Shown here piece after piece: positions 29,801 to 36,489 of a stretch of 64,000 bases of DNA (position 1 is its first letter; each line of letters starts with the position of its first letter). Under the pieces are notes generated by a model that was given only the letters and a program-made list of their open reading frames with translations, was not told the DNA's origin and searched no databases. Origin of the DNA: Breviolum minutum Mf 1.05b.01 (lineage: Eukaryota > Sar > Dinophyceae > Suessiales > Symbiodiniaceae); NCBI GenBank assembly GCA_000507305.1, contig DF239867.1, forward strand, positions 92,487-156,486, given 5' to 3'. A program made the position numbers and the translations under genes.

Positions 29801-32800
29801 GTCATGGTTAAATGGTTACCCTCTGGTAAACTAACATAGCAGGCTGGAATATCCCCATGCTTAATAGGAAATACATCTTCAATCCAGGTCCATTTTCCAG
29901 CCAGCTATGTTAGTTTACCGGAGTGTAAGTAAAAATCCTATGGGTCTGGTAACATCGTTGGAAAGCTCTAAAAAACACACAGAAACAAAGTTTCCAGTGA
30001 AATGTACGACAGAATCAGGTGTTGAAAGGCTGTGAAACCTGCAAGTCGATGGGGTTTTCACATCTCCAAGTTCTCTCAAGACAACAAAACGAAAAAACAA
30101 CTCGAAATTTGGCATCCAAACAGTCACAAAACAAATCCATACATAATTCGATGTTTTTTTGGTTGCCCCAAATTTTCAACAAAAAAAATCAACTGCCCAA
30201 TGCCAATCAATCCATCATTTATCTCATCACACCTCTCACCTTCTCTAACCTCGGTGTTTTACTCGCCATATTTCACCCCCTTTAGGGGTGCCAGGTTCCC
30301 ACCCCTGGGAAGTTTTCCCCACACCCAGTTCTCCCTGCCAGGTTTCCCACACCTTGAATTTCAAGATGTCCATCTCAGTTACCGGCCTTCCAAAACCCGG
30401 GGCGATGGATGGATCTCTACCCGCTGGACCCATGGTAGGGCCCATGGGATTTTTTCGAAGATTCTCTTTTGATGGACGGTTTTGGGGGGTGGAAAAATCT
30501 TTCCCCAACACAAATTCGATTTTTATTAAAACCTCCAACAGAACTAACACAATCTAAGAGCTTAAACTTAACCCCCCTGGAAAAATGGTGGTTTCAAAGG
30601 GAGATGACTAGAGATATCCTTTGCCTTTCTTGGGTTTCGGCGTTTTTTTCAGAGCCTAATGTGATGTTATAGTTTTTGATGTTGTAGGGACAAAAATCCT
30701 TCAAAAAAACCTAGGCACTGTTTTCAGAGACTTTGGCTGTTAGAAATGTACAACCTCCAACCATCAACAAATGGTTAATTGGTGGGGGTTGGTGGTATCC
30801 CCTTATGAAAGGGATTGGGATTCTTATTGGTATCCCTAGAATCCCAAACCACCGGGCCCCAAACCACCAACTAACCATTAGCTGAAACCAACCTCCTTTT
30901 TGAAAATTCTACCTTTCCAGTCGCTCACATGAGCCACGAAAACAAAAAAAAAACGGCCTTACTTTCCATAGTGGTTTCTAATTATAATCCCTATATAGGG
31001 AACTAACATATCCCACCTGGGGAAGAGGAAAATCATCTTCAAAATTGACTTTTCTGGGGATATGTTAGTTTCCAGGAGGGTATATATTTGGGTAGTTTGT
31101 CATCCCCTACATACCCTCAACAACCAACCAGGAACCCTTTTTTTTGGTGGCTCACACGGCCATGCCACATTACCATTGCCGCCAAATCCCCCGTCCGCGC
31201 CTGGAACAGATCACCGTCCGAGGGACCTGTCGTTTCATATGCATGGGATACAGTGAATTCACCTCGGTGTTGGCCAACAACGGCCCCAGCGTAGGGTATG
31301 TAGATGAACTACGGTATAGGGCACTTGAGGCACGACTTGAGTATGGGTTGGCTGTTTTTTTCACTGAAGATTAGATGAAACTTGCATTTTTATCAGATTT
31401 AGTGTGGGTTGAAGGAGCAAATGTGAAGAGGATGGAAGAGTTTAAATTTGAACACCAGTGCACAAAATTTCGGGTGATGCTTCTTTTTGTTGGATTGTAG
31501 ATGATCCAAAAACCGCAATCTTACCCATGCATAAACAGTATAATTCTAATAGGCAAATTCCAAAAAATGCATCCAACCAGGGTATAGATGGGAGAGAATT
31601 CATCAAATCTTTGGGCAGATTTGTACATTCGGGATAGATTCGCTTTGTCCAATTTTTAACTGGCCAAGTCCACCCACAGAATCCATCCTGTATTGGGGAA
31701 CGCGTCCGGATTTCCAGACGAATTTGCGCTTAAAATCCCATCAACAAAAACACCGTCAAAACCACCTGAGCCACGAAAAAAAATCTCTGACTTTCCAATT
31801 ATATACTGGTTGTTTTCATAGACATTCTTATAATGGTTTATTATAATCCCCACAAAATTGGGTAGTATAACCCCCCCTTTTATACCCAAAAACAACCAAA
31901 GGGCCCTTTATTCATTGCTCACCTGACAAAAAATACCCCCCCCCCCCGAGGCGATAAAAATCATCGCATTGTACGGTAAGATATTGGTGTCAAGCCATGG
32001 ATCTTGCCACGAAAAAGAAACCATCAAACAAACCAACTTGGATCATTTTTTCGCTGCAAATGTATAGATATATATCTATACTTTTGTTTTGTTTGCAAGA
32101 AAGGTGATCGTTTTCGTCTCCCTTCACACATCCTTCTCTGAAGAAGAAAATTATCTCTATTCATGTTTTGTTGGGGGGAAAACATGTATGTACCACTAAT
32201 CCCTTCATGTTCCCGGTAGAATAGAAACAACAACATGGCTTTACCCTCCATCAAGCATTTAACATGTTCCCCTGTCCCAACTAAGGTAGAAAGTCATCTT
32301 TTCTCCAATCATGTGAGCCATACTTGGATGTCCCGTTGGAAGATAGTAAATGGTTAGTAAAAGTTATAACTTATAACCCCAATATATCCCATTTATAAGT
32401 AGGTTATATTCCATTTACTAACCATTGATCCTAACTTCCAACAGGACATCGAAGTAGATTTGATTGGCCCATCAAGCTCCCGCGTTTCAACTCGAACGCA
32501 ACTCTCGCTGCCAAGGTGCTAATCTATCGCCTCGTAGCACCTCCGACTTCCAACAAAAAGCAACCACGGTACACACGTTTTAAAAAACATGAATGTTCTG
32601 CCGTGGTACCCATAAAATAAAAAAACAATGTTGAGAAAAACTATGCTTTTCATGTGATTTTTCTCCCTTTTTAAAAACATCAGAAAAGAAGAATAGCGGA
32701 AGGAGAAAACCCGTCCTTTTTACGTGCCTTTTTACGTGCCTTTTTACATGGTGTGTTAATCCCTTTCAAAACTTTGAAAACATCATTCTATGGGAACACA

Positions 32801-34667
32801 CACTTCCCTCCCCCGGTGTGGGTGCAATTTTTTCCAAATTTGAGGAACACTGCTGCAGATTCACGGTTCTCCCTTGAGAAAAATCGTAACTTCACGATCA
32901 ACCATGGTAACCTTCCGCCCATCTGTCAGAAAAAAATAAGTTTTGAACAGTGTGTGTTGTTCGTTTTTGGAAGAGCCATTACTTTAAATATGCATATATA
33001 CTTGTCAAAGGAAAAATCATTGTCCCTGTGTCTGTATACGTCTTTATACCCAAGTTCGAATGCTCCAATAGAGACTGGTATTTTCATAGTAGATGTAGAG
33101 AAGTGTATGGGTGTAGTTGTAAGACTATATAGTAGCCCACAAAAAATCAATGAAAACGTAGCCACACCTGTGACTTTGACACTGTAGTTTCTGTATACGT
33201 TCACTCATCAAAGTCATTTTGATAAGGAGTCCCCAACACCTACACCGTTAAGAACGGCGTGTTCTCTCACTCTTCCGGTTTGCTGGTTTGGCTACAAATT
33301 TGGCAAAACAACCAACTGGCCAAGTCAAGGTTGTTCAACTTCACCCAAACGGGAAAATCGAGAAATCTTTTAGCTGAAAAAAAAACAAAAAACCCGTGCC
33401 TGACCAAGGGTCATGAAGTGAGGCATTACAATCTTGGGTTTGCAGAAAGGGAAGTCATAGTACTCATACCTGGCGGTTTTCCAAACTGACCGTTCAAGCC
33501 GACAGGCGCTAAGATGCATGAAGGACAGTTTTTACATTAAGCTCCTGCTTCAAGTATAAAGGACAGCTGCAAACAGACAAGAGTGTTTTTTTCAACTTTT
33601 AGGTGATCCCGGATCTTTGTATATAAAAAGTGGATGTAAATTACTATAGAGTGTTTTGTTGAAACTTTTTTTTGGTTCACCCACTTGCCCCAGGGACATC
33701 TCTCTCCGGGTTCTCAAAGTGCCCGTTTCGCCGTTTCCCCGATCCAAAGAGATCTTGCGGTCCCGGACGTCTCTGTTGGATTTGAGTATGGCCACACTTT
33801 GTTCATGCCTCAGTTTTTGAAAAAACGAAAAGACGGCGAAAATGACAACAACGACTACAACAAGAACCACAACCTGCCCCTCCTCACCAAACCAGAGACA
33901 ATTAAAGACAAATGTCATTTGATGCTTCAGAAATACGGCGAGAATCTCTTATTTTTTCCGGAAGGCTTTTCATACACAGTATTTCAACTGGTCCATGATT
34001 CCTTCTATCAACAGTATCACTAAGATCCATGGGAGTGAAATAAAAAGAGGATAGAATACCTCTCAGAAGTGCTTAACAGCTTAGCAGGCACGCTTGAAAA
34101 AAAACAACAGTGAACAGCATCACACTAAAAAAAACACAAACTTGTATCAGCACCTTCCAGTCAGGGTGCCACTTAAACCCAAAGGGATGGTTTTTTTTTG
34201 GCACCCGTTAAACGGAATCATTTGGCACCCAAACTGGAAGGTCCAGGTAGAGTTCTGGTTCCCTCACTTTGACCCATCAATCCAAAAAAAAAGGTGGTGA
34301 ACGTTCAGTCCAGTGCAGGGCCGCAAAGGCTGGTGAGTCAATGTGCAAAGTGTGGAACCCAACTACCTATTAAAATTTAGGGGTTTCAGGTGATACGTTT
34401 ATATAAATGTATATATTATATACGTATTCAGTAAATCTCTTATTTGATGGAAAAAAATACAAAATATTGTCATGAATGATATTATGTAACATAGAATCTA
34501 ACCTTCATCTATAAAGGACTTATATCTATTTGAAAAAAAAAACACGGGCTCAGAGCTTCATTTACTGAGTTTCCAACAAATTTGTCCTGAATGAATGAAC
34601 GGCGTCCCCTGAGTGCCACACTCACCTGGATTTCTTGTTCATCTTCAAATGCTGCATTTGCGATGGC
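2137..34667 (-). CDS. TM9SF: Transmembrane 9 superfamily (nonaspanin) gene, spliced, 5' end missing
   Basis: TM9SF proteins are nine-pass membrane proteins of the Golgi and endosomes with a large lumenal N-terminal domain; they act in sorting and adhesion. Twenty-three short exons on this strand reproduce the family in order: NKVWPYSNPTETYEYY and PFCKP (lumenal), DIHWLAIINSF (first membrane segment), EEETGWKLLHADVFR, AVGAGAQL, GGEKWAWNIFITAL, FPLTVLGGIIG, FASGFLPFSAIYIELHYIF, TYFHLNAEDHRWWWRAF and a YSRIKAE tail. Fifteen neighbouring exon pairs join in frame without adjustment. The recognised exons total about 1.33 kb, roughly 440 of the usual 600 or so residues. Not found are the start codon and signal peptide exon, part of the lumenal domain, and several microexons. 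Introns carry many TIR elements. The family assignment rests on remembered consensus; the splice sites are inferred. Confidence 0.9.
2654..2696 (-). CDS. TM9SF: TM9SF exon, LALMLMNFFGLL
   Basis: Reads LALMLMNFFGLLEK. It fits the penultimate helix, and the count of residues to the last exon equals the family's (FFLMLGAIGF). The polar EK in place of GA is odd. Acceptor GTAG|G, donor GA (AAG|GATCC). Confidence 0.65.
3939..3964 (-). CDS. TM9SF: TM9SF 26-nt microexon, GMTGFLQS
   Basis: Encodes MTGFLQSW after a split glycine, equivalent to MSGFMQTS. Acceptor ACAG|G; donor read as GA (TGG|GACTC). The FFFGY residues that should follow were not placed. Confidence 0.75.
4383..4445 (-). CDS. TM9SF: TM9SF exon, SGTAVSAFFYLCARWLQLQI
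   Basis: Reads SGTAVSAFFYLCARWLQLQI, the helix after WWWRSF (relatives: GGSTxxxxxxYxxYYYxxR). Acceptor TGAG|G; donor GA (ATAG|GAGAC). Confidence 0.85.
   Translation of the reverse strand, partial: VLVPLCPPSFTCAPVGCNCK
4802..4920. mobile_element. Family D palindromic element
   Basis: CCCATGACGGATCCATGGAC, TATATATTTACCTAGATGAA, then TTCATGTAGGTAAATATACC and CCATGGATCCGTCATGGG: an almost perfect palindrome with a short centre. Confidence 0.87.
5953..5980 (-). CDS. TM9SF: TM9SF 28-nt microexon, DHRWWWRAF
   Basis: Encodes DHRWWWRAF, the hallmark (E)DxxWWWRSF block of the superfamily. Acceptor CCAG|G, donor TTCG|GTCACC. It joins in frame on both sides, giving LNAEDHRWWWRAFGSGTAV. Confidence 0.93.
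6491..6529 (-). CDS. TM9SF: TM9SF exon, VTVLFTYFHLNAE
   Basis: Reads VTVLFTYFHLNAE, matching (I)TVxxTYFxLxAED. Acceptor CAG|GTT was preferred over the CAG three bases upstream because it gives the family spacing. The donor is GA (GCAGAG|GACC), and the exon-opening G recurs at both intron ends. Confidence 0.9.
7018..7138. mobile_element. Family E element
   Basis: Core TAGGGATCCTTATAGTGGCT then TAATCCCCATATAACTGG and GTATAACCCCCTATAT are the family signature; the ends are diverged. Confidence 0.7.
7169..7280. mobile_element. Family A TIR element
   Basis: Both ends intact (GGTGGTGGTTGAACC ... ACCACCACCTAG); the interior is diverged. It lies in a TM9SF intron between the exons at 7.44 and 6.5 kb. 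Confidence 0.85.
7438..7484 (-). CDS. TM9SF: TM9SF exon, GILLLAFTMLLLVAGT
   Basis: Reads ILLLAFTMLLLVAGT after a split glycine: a complete hydrophobic helix aligned with GFLFLVFxILxI. Acceptor TAAG|G, donor ACC|GTATC. Confidence 0.82.
8722..8824. mobile_element. Family B TIR element
   Basis: About 100 bp: GTTTCCGAAAATAGTGGTAC, CCCCAAATCATCCATTTTAA, GGGTTTTCCATTATAAACCA, then TTTTGGGGTACCCCTATTTT and TGGAAACACCC. Nearly palindromic. Its reverse translation, SKNRGTPKW, turns up as spurious protein. Confidence 0.88.
9031..9152. mobile_element. Family E element, inverted
   Basis: Reverse complement of the family core, starting GTGAGCGATGAAAAAAGGGC. Confidence 0.75.
9422..9556. mobile_element. 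Family F element
   Basis: GGTGATTCAAGCCTCCGTGA, CCTTTTGATCCCCTATATTT, GGAGGTCACC and a mirrored GGTCACTTGGATGAACCCCC. Confidence 0.78.
9564..9666. mobile_element. Family A TIR element
   Basis: Well preserved copy, directly right of a family F element; the two may have inserted next to each other. Confidence 0.88.
9868..9972. mobile_element. Family D palindromic element
   Basis: ATAGGATCCATGTATGGTAT ... ATACCATAGATACATGGATC; inner TTTACCTAC/GTAGGTAAA arms. Confidence 0.87.
10168..10267. mobile_element. Family A TIR element
   Basis: Copy with a mutated left TIR (GGTGATTTCAACC). Confidence 0.8.
10456..10718. mobile_element. Family E element with nested family B-like element
   Basis: The outer element runs from GAGCCACGAAAAAAAA to GGGTCCTTTTTTTTCATTGC. 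At its central CCCCTATAT a complete B-like element (10577-10683) is inserted, so the B-like insertion is younger. Confidence 0.8.
10729..10766 (-). CDS. TM9SF: TM9SF exon, AIYIELHYIFNS
   Basis: Reads AIYIELHYIFNS, the conserved helix start (S)AIYIELxYIFxS. Acceptor CGAG|GC, donor TCG|GTTCGG. A family E TIR element begins only about ten bases past the donor. A microexon equivalent to VWGHKIYxLY must follow but was not identified. Confidence 0.9.
11297..11346 (-). CDS. TM9SF: TM9SF exon, YQSPVTQMFASGFLPF
   Basis: Reads YQSPVTQMFASGFLPF. Relatives have PWYxxPxxQMxxAGFLPFS(A)IYIEL. Acceptor GGAG|G, donor TTCA|GTCCGG. The split serine codon is completed by the next exon. The segment holding PCR...IPxxPW upstream was not found. 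Confidence 0.9.
12044..12150. mobile_element. Family I TIR element
   Basis: TACTGTTGATGGAAGAAATC, CTGCACCAGTTGAA ... GGTGGTCTGAACCATGGGAT, TTCTGAACCATGCAAACAGT A. TA flanks both ends. Confidence 0.83.
13280..13361 (-). CDS. TM9SF: TM9SF exon, FAMWACVTFPLTVLGGIIG
   Basis: Reads LLMFAMWACVTFPLTVLGGI then IGQLLSE. It matches the helix (I/F)xIWxxVTxPLxVLGGIxGx in plant-type members. Acceptor CTGAG|A. The 3' end is uncertain: GAG|GTCGG is used here, but an earlier GC donor is possible. Confidence 0.87.
14167..14269. mobile_element. Family B TIR element
   Basis: Copy in opposite orientation to the one 270 bp downstream. Confidence 0.85.
14440..14548. mobile_element. Family B TIR element
   Basis: Complete copy with GGATGTTTCCGAAAATAG left end. 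Confidence 0.87.
14811..14967. mobile_element. Family E element, reference copy
   Basis: About 155 bp: TGAGCCACGAAAAAAAACCT, CCTACTTTCC, the TAGGGATCCTTATA core, TCTGGGTAGTATAACCCCCT, and GTCTTTTTTCATTGCTCA. Confidence 0.88.
15461..15566. mobile_element. Family I TIR element
   Basis: GTGTTGATGGCTGAAATCCT, GCACCAGTTGA ... GGTGCGGGATTTCTGAAACG then TCAACAGTA. Confidence 0.83.
15586..15692. mobile_element. Family A TIR element
   Basis: Complete copy about 20 bp from a family I element. Confidence 0.85.
16102..16152 (-). CDS. TM9SF: TM9SF exon, NIFITALSFMGPAFLI
   Basis: Reads NIFITALSFMGPAFLI, equivalent to the family NxLLTAxLFxGPxFxx helix. Acceptor CCAG|G, donor TG|GTCTCC. The following exon (LNTxAxxYxSxxAxPFGT in relatives) was not located. 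Confidence 0.88.
16209..16311. mobile_element. Family C TIR element
   Basis: ACCCTCCCTGAAACTAACAG ... GTTTCAGGGAGTGTA, about 100 bp; the interior has GCCCCTGAAAA-CAATGGCTGGA. Immediately upstream of a TM9SF exon acceptor (16152). Confidence 0.85.
17108..17178 (-). CDS. TM9SF: TM9SF exon, GGFVSANLYQKLGGEKW
   Basis: Reads VTALLGGFVSANLYQKLGGE then KWAW. It matches GYVSAxLYxxxGGxxW of the family. Acceptor CCAG|G, donor TG|GTCTCC. It joins in frame on both sides. Confidence 0.92.
18261..18425. mobile_element. Family E element
   Basis: Complete copy close to the TM9SF exon at 18.48-18.57 kb. Confidence 0.87.
18481..18568 (-). CDS. TM9SF: TM9SF exon, TM2-TM3
   Basis: Reads MMFMVVLVGCIGAYYQRGAV then ASAAVISYM: a hydrophobic helix, the conserved (N/Q)RG turn, and the next helix. 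Acceptor CCAG|T, donor ATG|GTCGGG. Confidence 0.88.
18617..18712. mobile_element. Family D palindromic element
   Basis: ACCATCCATGTATAATATAT ... ATATACCATACATGGATGGT, between TM9SF exons. Confidence 0.82.
19191..19219 (-). CDS. TM9SF: TM9SF 29-nt microexon, AVGAGAQLT
   Basis: Encodes AVGAGAQLT, equivalent to the family LVGxGxQL at the start of TM2. Acceptor CCCAG|G, donor GC (CCAG|GCAGG). The two spare bases AG plus T of the next exon give serine. Confidence 0.85.
20607..20668 (-). CDS. TM9SF: TM9SF exon, WKLLHADVFRAP
   Basis: Reads GWKLLHADVFRAPKHRLF then FCS. WKLxHGDVFRxP is one of the best conserved TM9SF blocks. Acceptor GAG|G, donor TCA|GTTG. Both junctions are in frame. Confidence 0.92.
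20923..21030. mobile_element. Family C-like TIR element
   Basis: ACACCCCTGAAAACTAACAT ... CATGTTAGTTTAGTTTACAA then GAGGTGTA. Confidence 0.75.
21069..21170. mobile_element. Family C variant (GAAGATTAACATGGAAC)
   Basis: CACCCTGGAAGATTAACATG ... ATTAATCTTCCGGGGTG. Two close relatives are at 51.6 and 55.4 kb. Confidence 0.82.
21204..21264 (-). CDS. TM9SF: TM9SF exon, cytosolic loop DLSRYLQIPDEEL...EEETG
   Basis: Reads DLSRYLQIPDEELNAV then EEETG. It corresponds to the cytosolic (K)DxARYxxxDEE...EETGW loop after TM1. Acceptor GAG|G, donor ACAG|GTGCAC. A microexon for the preceding LxRTLxK is missing from the model. Confidence 0.85.
21965..22072. mobile_element. Family D palindromic element
   Basis: CCATGGTAGTGCCTGGTATA ... 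GGCAAATATACCAGTCCCAT; left arm diverged. Confidence 0.75.
22199..22310. mobile_element. Family A TIR element, diverged
   Basis: GATGGTTTGCAACCCATTTC at the left and CAACACCTAG at the right; the core has decayed. Confidence 0.65.
23111..23236. mobile_element. Family H element
   Basis: CTTGGAGAATCATTAGTAAC ... AACTGGGATGATCCTCCAAG; core GGCCATTTGGAAGTGGAACA. Confidence 0.78.
23284..23355 (-). CDS. TM9SF: TM9SF exon, first transmembrane segment
   Basis: Reads HSNMDIHWLAIINSFVLM then LLILS. It is almost identical to the family motif xEIHWxSIINSxxxVxxL at the start of TM1. Acceptor TAG|G. The donor is best read as GA (TCGGC|GACC) or as GC two bases earlier. Confidence 0.88.
23829..23892. repeat. 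CAT/ATC microsatellite
   Basis: Uninterrupted (ATC)n run of about 45 bases with imperfect flanks, in a TM9SF intron. Confidence 0.9.
24153..24230 (-). CDS. TM9SF: Probable TM9SF exon, pre-membrane strand
   Basis: Reads AAHSSITSLGVTVEIHHATW then VRGTRV after TTTCAG|G. The VEIHHATW segment sits where the family has a TYSVxW strand. It joins in frame to the preceding exon (phase 0). The 3' end could be one codon earlier. Confidence 0.5.
24888..25011. mobile_element. Family I TIR element
   Basis: TACTATTGATGGTTCAGACG ... GGGATTTCTGAACCATCAAC AG. Confidence 0.8.
25429..25560. mobile_element. Family F element
   Basis: ACCAGGTGATTCAGCCGCCG ... GGTCACGGCTTGAATCCCGA then CCCCTGGTG. Confidence 0.8.
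25896..25968 (-). CDS. TM9SF: TM9SF exon, lumenal LNLEHLVDITEW
   Basis: Reads LNLEHLVDITEWKEGMV then REAMGRP. The VNL...LVDI pattern fits the segment between the YN motif and the first membrane span. Acceptor GAG|G, donor GTGGGT. It joins in frame on both sides. Confidence 0.6.
27310..27366 (-). CDS. TM9SF: TM9SF exon, lumenal YFLVNYLDFIIGYNERE
   Basis: Reads YFLVNYLDFIIGYNEREA, matching the family strand (Y)YLFTHLxFxIxYNxDR. Acceptor CAAG|A, an exception to the AG|G rule. Donor GG|GTGG leaves two bases, completed by the first base of the next exon. Confidence 0.75.
28931..29042. mobile_element. Family C-like TIR element
   Basis: ACACCCGAAAAAACTAACGG ... CCGTTAGTTTTCAGGGGTGT. Confidence 0.8.
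29284..29384. mobile_element. Family A TIR element
   Basis: Well preserved copy in a TM9SF intron. Confidence 0.88.
29616..29791. mobile_element. Family F element
   Basis: CTACCAGGTGATTCAAGGCG ... CACGGCTTGAATCGCCTGGT; longest copy, with extra interior. Confidence 0.8.
29818..29927. mobile_element. Family C-like TIR element
   Basis: TACCCTCTGGTAAACTAACA ... AGCTATGTTAGTTTACCGGA. Confidence 0.8.
30929..31155. mobile_element. Family E element with nested family C element
   Basis: A family C-type element (30999-31082, GGAACTAACATATCCC ... GATATGTTAGTTTCC) interrupts the family E core at CCCTATATA. Confidence 0.8.
31252..31308 (-). CDS. Tentative TM9SF exon (IPYAGAVVGQHRGEF)
   Basis: GC-rich stretch reading FIYIPYAGAVVGQHRGEF after a GTAG acceptor, in the place where the family has (D)LPxWGFVG. 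The tryptophan is absent. The plus strand is also open here, so strand and function remain uncertain. Confidence 0.35.
31769..31923. mobile_element. Family E element
   Basis: Complete copy from GAGCCACGAAAAAAAAT to TTCATTGCTCAC, 0.6 kb from the previous one. Confidence 0.85.
32326..32452. mobile_element. Family H-related element (GGATGTCC ends)
   Basis: CTTGGATGTCCCGTTGGAAG ... AACTTCCAACAGGACATC, with AGTAAATGGTTAGTAAA and TTTACTAACCATT arms. Confidence 0.8.
32815..32852 (-). CDS. Tentative TM9SF exon (VFLKFGKNCT)
   Basis: After a CTGCAG acceptor the strand reads VFLKFGKNCT, which could be the beta strand that precedes the conserved lumenal cysteine. The position between recognised exons is right, but the 3' limit is uncertain and similarity is weak. 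Confidence 0.35.
33400..33469 (-). CDS. TM9SF: TM9SF exon 3, YEYYDFPFCKP motif
   Basis: Reads YEYYDFPFCKPKIVMPHF then MTLGQ. It matches the family pattern Y-x-Y-Y-x-L-P-F-C-x-P followed by LG(E/Q). Acceptor CAG|G; the donor is GC (CAG|GCACGG), a class used in dinoflagellates. Phase is correct with the preceding exon. Confidence 0.88.
33769..33808 (-). CDS. TM9SF: TM9SF exon 2, NKV-PYSNPTET motif
   Basis: Reads MNKVWPYSNPTET, very close to the family lumenal signature VNKVGPYxNPxETY. Acceptor GAG|GC, donor AC|GTCCGG. The trailing AC is completed by the G that opens the next exon, giving ...TETYEYY. Confidence 0.85.
34152..34246. mobile_element. Family G element
   Basis: ACCTTCCAGTCAGGGTGCCA ... 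TTGGCACCCAAACTGGAAGG then TCCAGGTA. The palindromic GGTGCCA/TGGCACC arms define the family. Confidence 0.82.
34622..34667 (-). CDS. TM9SF: TM9SF exon 1 (first recognised)
   Basis: Encodes AIANAAFEDEQEIQV plus one base. Acceptor AAG|G, donor GTGTGG. The F-x5-EI-Q-V spacing matches the start of the mature lumenal domain, where most family members have Y-x-x-x-E-x-V-x-L-W before the NKV motif. The donor leaves one base (A) that completes AGC with the next exon. A consensus GTGAGT lies four bases upstream but would break the frame. The AIANAA stretch could be the end of a signal peptide. Confidence 0.65.
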
Positions 34668-36405
34668 CTTAGGCATAGCTATAAGGTGTTGTGGCGCCCA
34701 CGGCTGGATGTGATCGGATCAATGGGCTATTTCACCTACCTATAGATGGATATAGATGGTATATATTTGGGTTATATAAGTTATATCCCACTGATCCTTA
34801 CCTTTTACGAACTTCCTGGGACATCCAAGTATCCCTTTTTTATAGGGCATGGGGGGGAGCAAACCAGGACATGAGTTATAGAACTTTCATGAAGACATGA
34901 GACATGTGTCCGTGCGGGCTCAGAAAATGTATGTTCTGCAAGTGCCGTTTTTAAAAAGCGGTTTGCGAACCCCTACATCTTAAGTAGGGATTTAACTCAT
35001 CCAAAAGGGGACCATGTTATAAGGCTGGTTGACTTCAAGATTTTGTATTTCCATATATATATAATATACATATGATTTGTATATGTATATGTATATATAT
35101 ATATACGCAGTATAGGTATTCACAGAGGTTTTTCGTAGAGAGAGTATCCCTCAAGACACTCGGTTCCTCCCTCGACATGTCACATCAGCAAAATTCCACC
35201 CAAAGAGTCGATGGGATTTACATCATTTACAGTGCCCTCCCTGAAACAAACATAGCCCGCCCCCCAAAAATGTATGAAAATGGTGGTGTTCCAATAGGAA
35301 TCTCCTGGATTTCCAGGGGAAGCCCCCATTTTCAGGGGCGAGCGGCGAGCTGTTTGTTTCAGGGAGAGTAATAAAAAAGTAGATGGCATTGGATGGCACA
35401 ACTTTCTACAGATTAGCTGAATTGGAGGGAACTCCCACCATTATGACATGTCAAAAACTCTCCGAATTTGACCATTTCTTCTATAGAAGTTTGTATGGTT
35501 CACCCCTGAAAGTTGGTTGGTTCTAAACATCAAATTCAAATTTTCAGAATGAGGGTTGCACTGAAGGCCAGAGCCATAAATTCAGAAACACGTAGATATC
35601 AAGTTATCAAGCACAAACAAATATCAAATCTCAGCAAATCAGTCAAGTGAGACATATCGTGTCCGAGTAGAAGTGAGCTAAATCATTCCAGTCTCTTCTT
35701 ATTAACATCTTTTGCGACCACTGGTGGTACTGTATGTAAAATTCAAACGAATATGCATGTTTTGAGTCCTGCCAAAACACTCCGCCACAGATTCGGATTC
35801 AGTGGATCATGGAGGTCAATTGAAGGGTCCCTACTAAAATAGATCAGTAAATATTTTTCCACTTCGAACCAGCGTTTAGGCATGCCCCAATAGCATATGA
35901 TGTTTCCGTGTTTTTTCTCGCTGTTTTCTAACCACCAGACTGCGCAAGTCAGTCACACCATCCTAGTCAGTAGCTGCATGTTTTTCGCTGAATCGTTTTT
36001 TTCTTTGGTCACAAACGTCCCTTCAGAAGTTCGCGCAGGCTGCCATCTGCCAGCTTTTCCTTAGTGGTCACTACACACTTTACTCCCCCTGAAGACAGCG
36101 GACAAAAACCTTGATAAAAAATAGGAGCACAGGACCGGAAGACTTGAAAATTGAAACGTTGGCCTTTTTGGCTGCCAAACTTCCTTGCCTTCTGTTTGTT
36201 CCCTGAAACATGACATGCGTATCCCGGAAAACGTGGCTTTGAACAAGTGTATACACTTGCAACTATCATTCAACGATCCACCTAACCGAACCCCAAACGA
36301 GGTACCCTTTCCCTTCAACAAAAAGTAATATCAATGCTTCCTCTCAAAAATCACCACTCAGAAGCCAAAATCAGGCCCCACATCATCCCCCCTGGTTTTT
36401 TAGTT
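34668..36405. other. Spacer between the HAD-like and TM9SF genes
   Basis: Must contain the TM9SF 5' end (signal peptide exon and spliced-leader acceptor), which I could not place. It holds a family C element (35231-35371), a TA-rich tract near 35060-35105, and a coding-like minus-strand stretch at about 36018-36200 that does not match either neighbour. Confidence 0.6.
35231..35371. mobile_element. Family C TIR element
   Basis: GCCCTCCCTGAAACAAACA at the left and TGTTTGTTTCAGGGAGAGTA at the right. Confidence 0.85.
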
Positions 36406-36489
36406 TCAAAAATGCATAGTCTCTGAAAAGTTCTGCTCGCACCGTTGGATCTGTTTCAGAAAATAATTGGGATCGCGGATGGCCTCAAC
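36406..36489 (-). CDS. HAD-like gene exon 10 and stop
   Basis: Reads VEAIRDPNYFLKQIQRCEQN then FSETMHF and TGA. The family ends with (V)EAIxDxxYFxxxIxxC. Acceptor TGAG|G. Confidence 0.88.
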   Translation of the reverse strand, partial: VEAIRDPNYFLKQIQRCEQNFSETMHF

